Assembly: GCF_003002065.1 (NCBI RefSeq)
Contig: NZ_PVZG01000012.1
Coordinates: forward strand, 124,001 to 188,000
Source of the DNA: Pseudosporangium ferrugineum
GTDB lineage: Bacteria > Actinomycetota > Actinomycetes > Mycobacteriales > Micromonosporaceae
Reading direction: 5' to 3'
Length of the DNA stretch: 64,000 nucleotides
Below, piece after piece: positions 43,031 through 50,804 of the stretch (the stretch's first letter is position 1; each line of letters starts with the position of its first letter). The notes under the pieces are model-generated. The model saw nothing but the letters and a program-made list of their open reading frames with translations, was not told the DNA's origin and did no database searches. A program made the position numbers and the translations under genes.

Positions 43031-44260
43031 TCAGCCGACCGCGCCGAGCACCAGCGCGCTGTTGAAGCCGCCCACCCCGCGGGCCACGACGAGGGCGTGA
43101 CGCAGGCGCTCCGGGCGTACCGGCTCGGTCACGAACGTCAGGCCGTAGCCGGCGGAGGCCGGGTCGAGGTTGACGGTGGGCGGGATGACGCCGTGGCGCA
43201 GCGCCAGGGCCGCCCACGAGACGTCGAGCGGGCCGCCGCCCGAGTAGAGCCGCCCCACCATGCTCTTCGGGGCGGTCACCGGAATGCCGCCGGCCGCGTC
43301 GCCGAACACCTGCCGCAGCGCCGCGACCTCGATGCCGTCGGCGCCGCGCGCCCCGGCCGCGTCCGCGAACACGACGTCGATGTCGTGCGGGGCCAGCCCG
43401 GCCCGCGAGATGGCGGTCGCCATCGCCCGGGCCAGCTGGCGCCCGCCGGGGTCGGGCTCGGTGTGGTGGTGGGCGTCGTGGGTGGCGGCGTGACCGAGGA
43501 CCTCCGCGTACGGCTCGGCGCCGCGGTCCCGGGCGGAATCGAGGCTCTCGACGACCACCATGGCGCCGCCCTCGCCGGGCAGGTAGCCGCCGGCCGCCGC
43601 GTCGAACGGGCGGTAGCCGTCGCCGGCGTCGCCCGCCGTGCTCATCGCCTGCAGGTCCGCCTGGCAGACCAGGGCGTACGGCGTCAGCGGCGCCTCGGTG
43701 CCGCCGACCACGACGGCCTGGCCGCCGCGGGTGATCACCCGGCGTGCCTGGCCGAAGACGTCGAGGCCGCCCGCGGTGTCGGCGACGAGCACGCCGCAGC
43801 TCCCCCGCAGCTTGTGCAGGATGGAGATCTGGCCCGAGCTGGCCGCGTAGAACCAGGCGATCGACTGGTACGCGGTGACCGTCTCCGACCCCTGCGCCCA
43901 CAACGACTGGATCTCCCGCTGCCCGAACTCGTTGCCGCCGGACGCCGCCGCGGTGACCACCGAGACGGCGTACGGGTCCATCGACGCCGGGTCGAGCCCC
44001 GCGTCGGTGAACGCCATCGTCGTCGCGGCCAGCGCGAACCAGGTGAACCGGTCGGTCTGGACGATCAGCTTGTTGCTCACGTGCGCCCGCTCGTCGAAAC
44101 CCTCGACCTGCCCGGCGAGCTGGATCGGCGAGGTGTCCGGGTACCGGGTGAACGGCGTGATGCAGCACTTGCCGGCGAGCGTGGCCGACCAGTGGTCGGC
44201 CACGCCGATGCCGGTGGGCGCGACGACGCCGAGCCCGGTGATGACCGCCCGAGGCGTCAT
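43031..44260 (-). CDS. Type II PKS chain length factor (KS-beta)
   Basis: A 409-residue KS-like protein without the active-site Cys, the partner of KS-alpha that sets chain length. At the Cys-equivalent position the sequence reads VADTAGGLD, so Thr162 stands where most CLFs have Gln (EQAGGLD). Other KS landmarks remain (PFDAAAGGYLPGEGGAM, KSMVGRLYSGGG). ATG at 44260 overlaps the KS-alpha stop, ensuring equal translation. It is the last gene of the minimal synthase operon. Confidence 0.94.
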   Translation of the reverse strand: MTPRAVITGLGVVAPTGIGVADHWSATLAGKCCITPFTRYPDTSPIQLAGQVEGFDERAHVSNKLIVQTDRFTWFALAATTMAFTDAGLDPASMDPYAVSVVTAAASGGNEFGQREIQSLWAQGSETVTAYQSIAWFYAASSGQISILHKLRGSCGVLVADTAGGLDVFGQARRVITRGGQAVVVGGTEAPLTPYALVCQADLQAMSTAGDAGDGYRPFDAAAGGYLPGEGGAMVVVESLDSARDRGAEPYAEVLGHAATHDAHHHTEPDPGGRQLARAMATAISRAGLAPHDIDVVFADAAGARGADGIEVAALRQVFGDAAGGIPVTAPKSMVGRLYSGGGPLDVSWAALALRHGVIPPTVNLDPASAGYGLTFVTEPVRPERLRHALVVARGVGGFNSALVLGAVG

Positions 44261-45525
44261 CGTGACCTCCCCACTTCCGAGAACACCATCGCGGACTGGA
44301 ACCCGCCGAACCCGCTGCCGACCGAGAGGGCGTGCGGCACCGCGACGTCGCGCGCCTCCACCGGCACGTAGTCCAGGTCGCACTCCGGGTCGGGCTCGTA
44401 CAGGTTGGCGGTGGGCGGCACGGAACCCCGGTCGATGGCGAGCGCGCACGCCGCCATCTCCAGCGCGCCGATCGCGCCGAGCGAGTGGCCCAGCATGGAC
44501 TTGATCGAGCTGATCGGGGTGCGGTACGCGGCGTCGCCGAGGATCCGCTTGTACGCCCCGGTCTCGTGCCGGTCGTTCTGCTTGGTGCCCGAACCGTGCG
44601 CGCTGATGTAGCCGAGCTGCTCCGGCGCCACCCCGGCCTGGCTCATGGCCAGCCGGATCGCCTCGGCGAGCTCCAGCCCGTCCGGGTGCAGGCCGGTCAT
44701 GTGGAACGCGTTGGCCCGGCTCGCGTAGCCGGCCACCTCGCAGTAGATCGCCGCGTGGCGGGCCTTGGCGCGTTCGTACTCCTCGAGCACGAGCATCGCG
44801 CACCCCTCGCCCATGACGAAGCCCTGGCGGGTGTTGTCGAACGGGCGGGACGCGCGGACCGGGTCGTCGTTGTGCGGGCTGGTGGCGCGGATCGCGTCGA
44901 AGCAGGCGTACGAGATCGGCGAGATCGGCGACTCGCTGCCGCCGGCCAGCATCACGTCGGCCTCGCCGTCGATGATCTGCTGCGCGGCGTGCCCGATGGC
45001 GTCGATGCCGGACGTGCACCCGGTGGAGATCATCGTGGCCGGGCCGTGCGCGCCGAACTTCATCGACACCTCGGTGACCAGCGCGGACGGCACGAAGACC
45101 GAGTACATGAACGGCATCGCGTACCGGCCGTCCACCTCCCAGTTGCGGCCGCGGTCGCTGACCGCGACGTACTCGGTCTCCAGCCGGGTGGTCGCGCCGA
45201 CGGCACTGCCGACGCTCACCCCGACCTGGTCGCCGTCCCACCGGAGCGGGTCGAGCCCGGAGTCGGCGATCGCCTCGGTGCCGGCCACCAGCGCGAACTG
45301 GGCGAACCGGTCGTTGCGCCGGATCTCCTGCGCGGAGAGCCCGCCGGCGACCGGGTCGAAGTCGCACTCCGCCGCGACCTGCGAGCGGAACCCGGTGGGG
45401 TCGAACAGGGTCGCCCGGCGGGTGGCCGGCACGCCGCTGAGGATGCGCTCCCAGAACGCCTCCCGCCCGGGCGTGCCGGGTGCCACCACGCCGATGCCGG
45501 TGACCACGACGCGTCGTTCCGCCAT
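44257..45525 (-). CDS. Type II PKS ketosynthase (KS-alpha)
   Basis: A 422-residue ketosynthase that extends the polyketide chain with malonyl units on ACP. The catalytic Cys170 is in ISTGCTSGIDAIG, His310 in ISAHGSGTKQND, and Lys342/His347 in SIKSMLGHSLGA. It is intact and full-length. It is coupled to the chain length factor downstream and lies two bases from the aromatase-cupin gene upstream. Together with CLF and ACP it forms the minimal synthase. Confidence 0.97.
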   Translation of the reverse strand: MAERRVVVTGIGVVAPGTPGREAFWERILSGVPATRRATLFDPTGFRSQVAAECDFDPVAGGLSAQEIRRNDRFAQFALVAGTEAIADSGLDPLRWDGDQVGVSVGSAVGATTRLETEYVAVSDRGRNWEVDGRYAMPFMYSVFVPSALVTEVSMKFGAHGPATMISTGCTSGIDAIGHAAQQIIDGEADVMLAGGSESPISPISYACFDAIRATSPHNDDPVRASRPFDNTRQGFVMGEGCAMLVLEEYERAKARHAAIYCEVAGYASRANAFHMTGLHPDGLELAEAIRLAMSQAGVAPEQLGYISAHGSGTKQNDRHETGAYKRILGDAAYRTPISSIKSMLGHSLGAIGALEMAACALAIDRGSVPPTANLYEPDPECDLDYVPVEARDVAVPHALSVGSGFGGFQSAMVFSEVGRSR

Positions 45526-45527
45526 GC

Positions 45528-46382
45528 TCAGCCCCCGACTTCGGAGAGCGCCGCCGAGGGCTCGGCGACCTCTTCCGTGTCGACGTGCCCGAGCTCCGGC
45601 GACGGCGCCAGCGGGCTGAGGAAGAACACGGCGACCGCCGGGCCGCCGCCCGCGTTGACCATCCGGTGCCGTACGCCCTTCGGCACGAACAGCGTCTGGT
45701 TCGCCCGCACCGTACGCGGGTCGCCGTCGAGGTCGATGCGCAGCTCACCCTCGACGACGTAGAGGAATTCCTCGGAGTACGGGTGGTAGTGCTCGGAGAC
45801 CGTCTCCCCCGGGGCGAGCCGGACCGCGCCGGCGAAGCCGGAGGTGCTGCCCACGGTAGCCGGCGACAGCAGGGTGCGCAGATCGCCGCCGCGGCGCCGG
45901 TTGGCCGGCACGTCGGCGAAGTCCATGACCCGCCGCCGGGCGAGCTCGACCCGCTCCTTGATGACGGCCATCTGCACGACCGTGTTGGCGTTCAGCCGGT
46001 CCCGCATGCCCGCGTCGTCGATCGGCGCGGAGGGCTTCATGGCGAACGTCTGCCGCCACCGCATCCGGGTGCTCTCCGGGCCCAGTTCCTCGTACTGCCA
46101 CTGGATGTTCATGTGGTCGAACGGGCCGGTCTCCACTCGGTGCGCCCGGACCGACCACGTCGCGCGGTCGGTGGTGCGCTGCGACACCCACGACCACACG
46201 GTGCCGTTCTCGTCGGGGTGCATGCTGAGCCGGAAGGTGACGCTGCTGCCCGACTCCTCGAGGATCTCGGCGGAGGCGTACTCGGTGAACAGCTCCGGCC
46301 AGCGGCGGACGTCGTTGGTGAGCTGCCAGACGAAGCCGATGGGCGCGTCGATGACGATCTCGTTGTCGGTGCTCTCCGGCAT
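45528..46382 (-). CDS. Polyketide aromatase/cyclase fused to a cupin domain
   Basis: A 284-residue two-domain protein. Residues about 5-145 are an SRPBCC/TcmN-type aromatase (IVIDAPIGFVWQLTNDVRRW, MNIQWQYEELGPESTRMRW), which folds the poly-beta-ketone in its cavity. Residues about 175-265 are a cupin (LAPGETVSEHYHPYSEEFLY, VRANQTLFVPKGVRH) with the metal-binding His pair. Such domains are separate genes in many aromatic clusters, so the fusion would join first- and later-ring cyclisation in one protein. ATG at 46382 is chosen because GGAGG lies ten bases upstream; a GTG at 46391 is possible. Confidence 0.88.
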   Translation of the reverse strand: MPESTDNEIVIDAPIGFVWQLTNDVRRWPELFTEYASAEILEESGSSVTFRLSMHPDENGTVWSWVSQRTTDRATWSVRAHRVETGPFDHMNIQWQYEELGPESTRMRWRQTFAMKPSAPIDDAGMRDRLNANTVVQMAVIKERVELARRRVMDFADVPANRRRGGDLRTLLSPATVGSTSGFAGAVRLAPGETVSEHYHPYSEEFLYVVEGELRIDLDGDPRTVRANQTLFVPKGVRHRMVNAGGGPAVAVFFLSPLAPSPELGHVDTEEVAEPSAALSEVGG

Positions 46383-46387
46383 CGCGG

Positions 46388-46633
46388 TCACACCTCCGCG
46401 AGCGACGCGAAGACGAGCCGCCGGATCGAGTTCGGGGTGCTGTCGTCGTGCACGGCGTCCTCGACCTCGACGCCGCTGTGCTGCTTGACGCGGGCCGCGA
46501 ACTCGGCGCGGGCCAGCGAGTCGAGGTCGAGGTCCTCGAAGGTGGAGTCGAAGTCGCCGGTCGTCACGGCGGGGCTGGCCCCCACCGCGATGAGCAGGTC
46601 GATGACGGTCTGGTCGCTGAGTACGTTGCTCAT
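46388..46633 (-). CDS. Acyl carrier protein
   Basis: An 81-residue ACP of the type II synthase. The phosphopantetheine attachment site is the Ser of DLDLDSLARAEFAARV, in the expected place near residue 40. It carries the growing chain for KS/CLF. It lies 17 bases downstream of the halogenase-like gene and six bases upstream of the cyclase-cupin gene, all in one operon. GGAG lies upstream of the ATG. Confidence 0.93.
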   Translation of the reverse strand: MSNVLSDQTVIDLLIAVGASPAVTTGDFDSTFEDLDLDSLARAEFAARVKQHSGVEVEDAVHDDSTPNSIRRLVFASLAEV

Positions 46634-46650
46634 GGCGGCGTTGCTCCTGA

Positions 46651-48312
46651 TCACTTGGCGCCGGCGGGGACGCCGGCGGGCGGGGCGAATCGGCTTCCGG
46701 TGGCGAGGAAGCGCATGTCCTCCGGAGCCTCGGTGGCGAGCCACCGCATGAGCTCCTTGAGCATCTCCCTGGTCGGGGTGATGAAGCGGGCGTCGCGGTC
46801 GGCGAAGCCCAGGCTGGGCGCGACGAAGTCGGCCTTGGCGATCCGGTCCATCAGCGTGCGGCCCGCCTCGCCGGCCGGGATCCGCCCGGCCTCGACGGCG
46901 GCGCAGAGCCGCACCATCTCGTCGAACAGCTCCCGGTACGCCGGGGAGTCCGGCCACCACAGCCCGATGTTCTCCGGGTGCTCGACGCCCGCGAAGACGG
47001 CGTCGTCCCCGCTCGCCTCGTACTTGTCGATGAGCCGCTCCAGGCGCAGGTTGCCCGGCACGCCGCCGTACGCCCACACCCGGAACACCGCGTTCCAGAG
47101 CTCGTAGTGCTCGAACGCGATGAACGACGCGTTGACCATGGCGTCGTTGAAGTCGATGAGGCCCTGCTCGAGCCGCTCGACGAAGCGGAACCGCTCGTCC
47201 GAGAAGTCCCCGTCGGCCAGGGCGCCGAGCAGCCGCGACGCGAGCGCGTTGACGACCTCGGCGGTGTTGGAGATGCCGCGCGAGAACAGCGGGTCGATGA
47301 AGCCCGCGGCGTGCGACATCAGGCACCAGCGGTGGCCGACGGTCTGCCGGGACGAGTACTGCAAGCGGCCGGTGCGGACCCACTCGCGCACCGGCCGGGC
47401 GTCGGCGAAGACGCGCTGCACGACCGGGTACTTGGCCGCGTAGAACTCGAACTCCTCGGCGGGCGTCAGGTCCTCGCGTACGGGGTAGAGCCGCTCGTCG
47501 AGGGTGAGCCCGACGCTCACCAGGGGGTTGCGCGACTGGGCCTCGTTGTTGAACGGGATGGACCAGAACCAGCCCCGCGGGAACATGTGGTGCATGGTGC
47601 CCTGGAACCACGGCACGGGCGGCAGCTCCGACGACGGCATCGCCAGCACCTCGTCGGTCGTCTTCACGTTCACCATGTGGGTGAACAGCGACCGGGAGTG
47701 GTGCTTGAGCCGCGACGGCTCCTCGCGCAGGCCCAGCTTGGTGGCGAGCACGGACCGGAAGCCGCTGGCGTCGACCAGGTAGCGGCCGTGGTGCCGGCCG
47801 CCGTCCGGGCCGACGACGCAGACCAGGTCCTCGCCCAGCTCGACGTCGGTGACGCGGTACTGCTGCCTGGCCACGCACCCGTAGCGGATCGCGGCGTGGA
47901 ACAGGTACGCGTCGCTGTCCTGCCGGAACAGGTGGCTCGACTGGTTGAGCTTGGCCGGCGCGTTGAACTGGTTCACCTCCCGCGGGTCCGGTTCCTCGCC
48001 CTCGCGGTGGAGCATGAAGCCGAAGTGCTTCTTGATGCCGAACGAGCGCCCGATCTCCGACAGGCACGAGTCGTAGGAGGTGAGGTACTCCAGCTCGGGT
48101 ACGCCGTACCGGCGGGCCAGCAGCTTGAACAGCACGAGGGTGTGCGGGGTGGTGGACTCGCCGACCACGAACCGCGGGTGCGTCGCCGCGTCGATCAGCA
48201 GCACCGAGGCGCCGTTTCGGGCCAGGATCGCGCCCAGCGTCGACCCCGCGATGCCACTGCCGAGGATGACGACGTCGTACGGATCCGTCGCAGATCCCTG
48301 TGGTGAAACCAT
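46651..48312 (-). CDS. Flavin-dependent halogenase-family oxidoreductase
   Basis: A 553-residue FAD enzyme. The nucleotide-binding motif is VVILGSGIAGSTLGAILA; GESTTPH and the Trp motif GWFWSIPF (residues 247-254) are hallmarks of flavin-dependent halogenases. A Lys pair (94/95, FGIKKHFGF) lies where the halide-activating Lys is expected, so chlorination of the aromatic product is plausible; some relatives are hydroxylases. ATG at 48312 is preferred to the one at 48327 because GGGAGG lies seven bases upstream. A flavin reductase that could supply reduced flavin is encoded at 57.8 kb. Confidence 0.85.
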   Translation of the reverse strand: MVSPQGSATDPYDVVILGSGIAGSTLGAILARNGASVLLIDAATHPRFVVGESTTPHTLVLFKLLARRYGVPELEYLTSYDSCLSEIGRSFGIKKHFGFMLHREGEEPDPREVNQFNAPAKLNQSSHLFRQDSDAYLFHAAIRYGCVARQQYRVTDVELGEDLVCVVGPDGGRHHGRYLVDASGFRSVLATKLGLREEPSRLKHHSRSLFTHMVNVKTTDEVLAMPSSELPPVPWFQGTMHHMFPRGWFWSIPFNNEAQSRNPLVSVGLTLDERLYPVREDLTPAEEFEFYAAKYPVVQRVFADARPVREWVRTGRLQYSSRQTVGHRWCLMSHAAGFIDPLFSRGISNTAEVVNALASRLLGALADGDFSDERFRFVERLEQGLIDFNDAMVNASFIAFEHYELWNAVFRVWAYGGVPGNLRLERLIDKYEASGDDAVFAGVEHPENIGLWWPDSPAYRELFDEMVRLCAAVEAGRIPAGEAGRTLMDRIAKADFVAPSLGFADRDARFITPTREMLKELMRWLATEAPEDMRFLATGSRFAPPAGVPAGAK

Positions 48313-48404
48313 TCTCTTGCCTCCCATGGACGGGTATCGCGAGTGGGGTCAGGCTATGAACGGGCGCGGGACGGCGTCGTCCACTGCGCAGCGGAGGGGT
48401 CTCC

Positions 48405-48914
48405 TCAACCCCGGGAGGACAGCCCCCTGCGGGCGGACCACACGCCGACCGGGATGCTCGAGCGCCGCGACAGCCGGTTGGCACGCCACAGCTGCCGGAT
48501 CCGGCCCACCGGGTTGCCCCAGCCGTACGGCGCGCCGACGATGACCATCCCGGCGTCCAGTTCCCGGATCAGCCGGGTGCTGTGGACGAAGCTGTCGAGG
48601 ACGACGAGCCGCCACGGGATGCCGATCGGGTCCAGGGCGCGTACCAGGGCCGTGGTCAGCTGCAGGTCGTAGTCGTCGGCGAAGGTCGGCAGCGTCAGCG
48701 GGCCGGCGGCACCGAGCCACACCGTCGTCGGCCGCAGCACGGCGACGGTGAGCCGCACGTCGAGCTGACGGGCGAGGCAGGCGGCCTGCCGCGCGGCGCA
48801 GAGGTCGGCGTCGGTGAAGGACACCACCGCCACGACCGGCCGCCGCCGTGGCCCCATCATCCGGGCGAGCCGCGCGGGATCGTCGGTGACCTGCGGGCTG
48901 AGCAGATCCGTCAT
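48405..48914 (-). CDS. Universal-stress-protein-like protein
   Basis: A 169-residue protein with a Rossmann-like UspA fold: VVAVVSFTDADLCAARQAA at the N-terminus, LTVAVLRP in the second strand and MVIVGAPYGWGNPVG near the phosphate-binding loop. UspA proteins bind ATP or act in stress tolerance; this one is embedded in the polyketide cluster, overlapping the stop of accC. No link to biosynthesis can be read from the sequence. Confidence 0.7.
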   Translation of the reverse strand: MTDLLSPQVTDDPARLARMMGPRRRPVVAVVSFTDADLCAARQAACLARQLDVRLTVAVLRPTTVWLGAAGPLTLPTFADDYDLQLTTALVRALDPIGIPWRLVVLDSFVHSTRLIRELDAGMVIVGAPYGWGNPVGRIRQLWRANRLSRRSSIPVGVWSARRGLSSRG

Positions 48915-50278
48915 GGCGTGCCGCCCTCCGCCGCGCGGGCGAGGAAAGCGTCGACGAAGTCGGTCGTGTGCTCGCCCGCCCGGAACTCCGGGGTGTTGAT
49001 GAGCCGCCGGGCCAGCGGGATCGTCGTCCGTACGCCCGGCCCCTCGACCTCGAACTCGTCCAGGGCCCGGGTCATCCGGGAGATGGCGGCGTCGCGGTCG
49101 GGCGCCCAGACGATCAGCTTGGCCAGCAGCGAGTCGTAGTACGGCGCGATCGTGTCGCCCTGCTCGACGCCGCTGTCGACCCGGACGAACGGACCGCCGG
49201 CCGGGCGCAGCGAGGTGATCAGGCCGGGCGTGGGCCGGAAGCAGGCGGCCGGGTCCTCGGCGTTGATCCGGCACTCGATCGCGGCGCCGCGGGGCACGAC
49301 CTGGTCCTGGCGGAAGGAGAGCCGCTCGCCGGACGCGATGCGCAACTGCTCGCGGACCAGGTCGATGCCGGTGGCCATCTCGGTCACCGGGTGCTCGACC
49401 TGGATGCGGCCGTTGAGCTCCATGAACGTCGCGCGGCCGTCCGGGCGGACGAGGAACTCCATGGTGCCCGCGCCGAGGTAGCCGATGGACCGGGCGCCGC
49501 GGACGGCGTACTCGGTGACCTGTTCGCGCTGGGCCGGGGTCAGCAGGGCCGACGGGGTCTCCTCCACCAGCTTCTGCCGGCGCCGCTGCAGCGAGCAGTC
49601 CCGCTCCGCGACGTGCACCACCTCGTGCCGGTCGGCCATGATCTGCACCTCGATGTGCCGGGCGCGGTCCACGAAGCTCTCCACGTACACCTCGGCGGCG
49701 CCGAACAGCGCGCGGGCGATCGTGGTGCTCTCGGTGAACGCCCGTTGCAGCTCGGCCCGGTCCCGGGCCCGGGTGATGCCGCGGCCGCCGCCCCCGGCGG
49801 AGGCCTTGACCACCACCGGGTAGCCGATGTCCGCGGCGATCTCCTCGGCCTCGCCGACGGTGGCCACCGCGCCCACCGAGCCCGGCAGCACCGGCAGCCC
49901 CGCGGTGATCATCCGGGCCCGCATCTCGACCTTGTCGCCCGCGAGCCGCATCACCTCCGGGTCGGGGCCGATGAAGACGAGGTCGTTGTCGGAGCAGACC
50001 TCGGCGAAGTCGACGTCCTCGGAGAGGAAGCCGTAACCGGGATGGATGGCGTCGACGCCGTGCTTGAGCGCGGCCTCGATGACGTTCGGCACGTGCAGAT
50101 AGCTGGCCTTCGCCGGCGGCGGTCCGATGTGGACCGCCTCGTCGGCGGCGCGGACGGCCGCCGACGCGGCGTCCGCGGTCGAGTAGACGACCACCGAGCG
50201 GATGCCGAGCTCCCGGCAGGCGCGCACGACCCGCAACGCGATCTCGCCGCGGTTGGCGATGAGCACCTTGTCGAACAC
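48911..50278 (-). CDS. accC: Acetyl-CoA carboxylase, biotin carboxylase subunit
   Basis: A 455-residue biotin carboxylase, first half-reaction of malonyl-CoA synthesis. The N-terminal LIANRGEIALRVVRACRELG, the ATP-grasp loop KASAGGGGRGI, ERDCSLQRRRQKLVEE and the catalytic ELNGRIQVEHPVTE are all present. GTG at 50278 gives the standard N-terminus. Together with AccB and fused AccD-AccA in the same operon it forms a dedicated carboxylase for the pathway. Its stop overlaps the Usp-like gene. Confidence 0.96.
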   Translation of the reverse strand: MFDKVLIANRGEIALRVVRACRELGIRSVVVYSTADAASAAVRAADEAVHIGPPPAKASYLHVPNVIEAALKHGVDAIHPGYGFLSEDVDFAEVCSDNDLVFIGPDPEVMRLAGDKVEMRARMITAGLPVLPGSVGAVATVGEAEEIAADIGYPVVVKASAGGGGRGITRARDRAELQRAFTESTTIARALFGAAEVYVESFVDRARHIEVQIMADRHEVVHVAERDCSLQRRRQKLVEETPSALLTPAQREQVTEYAVRGARSIGYLGAGTMEFLVRPDGRATFMELNGRIQVEHPVTEMATGIDLVREQLRIASGERLSFRQDQVVPRGAAIECRINAEDPAACFRPTPGLITSLRPAGGPFVRVDSGVEQGDTIAPYYDSLLAKLIVWAPDRDAAISRMTRALDEFEVEGPGVRTTIPLARRLINTPEFRAGEHTTDFVDAFLARAAEGGTP

Positions 50279-50285
50279 GGCGGCC

Positions 50286-50804
50286 TCAGCTCCCGTCGGC
50301 TTTGACGCGGACGAGGGTCTGCCCGAACTCGACGCCGTCGGCGTCGGCGACGTCCACGGCCACGACCACCCCGGCGACGTCGCTGACGATCTGGTTCATC
50401 AGCTTCATCGCCTCGACGATGCCCACCGGGTCACCGACCTCCACCCGGTCGCCGACCTCGACGAACGGGTGGGCGCCGGGCTCGGGGGCGCGGTAGAAGG
50501 TGCCCACCATCGGCGACGTGACGCTGTGGCTGTCGTCGGCCGGGGCCGCCTCGGCGACCACGGTGACGGGTGCCGCCGGCGTCGCCGTGACGGTCACCGC
50601 CGCGGCCGGGGCCACCGGCGCCGCGGGCGCGACCGCCGGCTGCTCCCAGCTCATCTCCACGACGCAGTCGCCGACCTCCAGCCGCACCCGGGTGCAGCGC
50701 GCCGGGGCTGCCGAGATCAGGGCCAGCGCCTCCCTGCGGATCAGCGCGATGCGGTGCTCCTCGGTGGTGGCGGCGTCGAGCGCCGCCCGGCCGGTGTCAC
50801 TCAT
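50286..50804 (-). CDS. accB: Acetyl-CoA carboxylase, biotin carboxyl carrier protein
   Basis: A 172-residue BCCP. The C-terminal biotinyl domain (HSVTSPMVGTFYRAPEPG ... VGIVEAMKLMNQI) carries the biotinylated Lys in EAMKLM, after a Pro/Ala/Thr-rich flexible linker. It shuttles carboxyl groups from AccC to AccDA. It overlaps the end of the fused AccD-AccA gene and lies seven bases before accC. Confidence 0.95.
   Translation of the reverse strand: MSDTGRAALDAATTEEHRIALIRREALALISAAPARCTRVRLEVGDCVVEMSWEQPAVAPAAPVAPAAAVTVTATPAAPVTVVAEAAPADDSHSVTSPMVGTFYRAPEPGAHPFVEVGDRVEVGDPVGIVEAMKLMNQIVSDVAGVVVAVDVADADGVEFGQTLVRVKADGS

Noticed and set aside
43031..45748. A single large minus-strand frame covering CLF and KS-alpha
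   Set aside because: Only 43031-44260 is the CLF; the rest is an alternate frame of the KS-alpha gene, which has its own start at 45525.
48312..48327. The upstream ATG at 48327 as start of the halogenase-like gene
   Set aside because: It has no ribosome site, while the ATG at 48312 has GGGAGG seven bases upstream.
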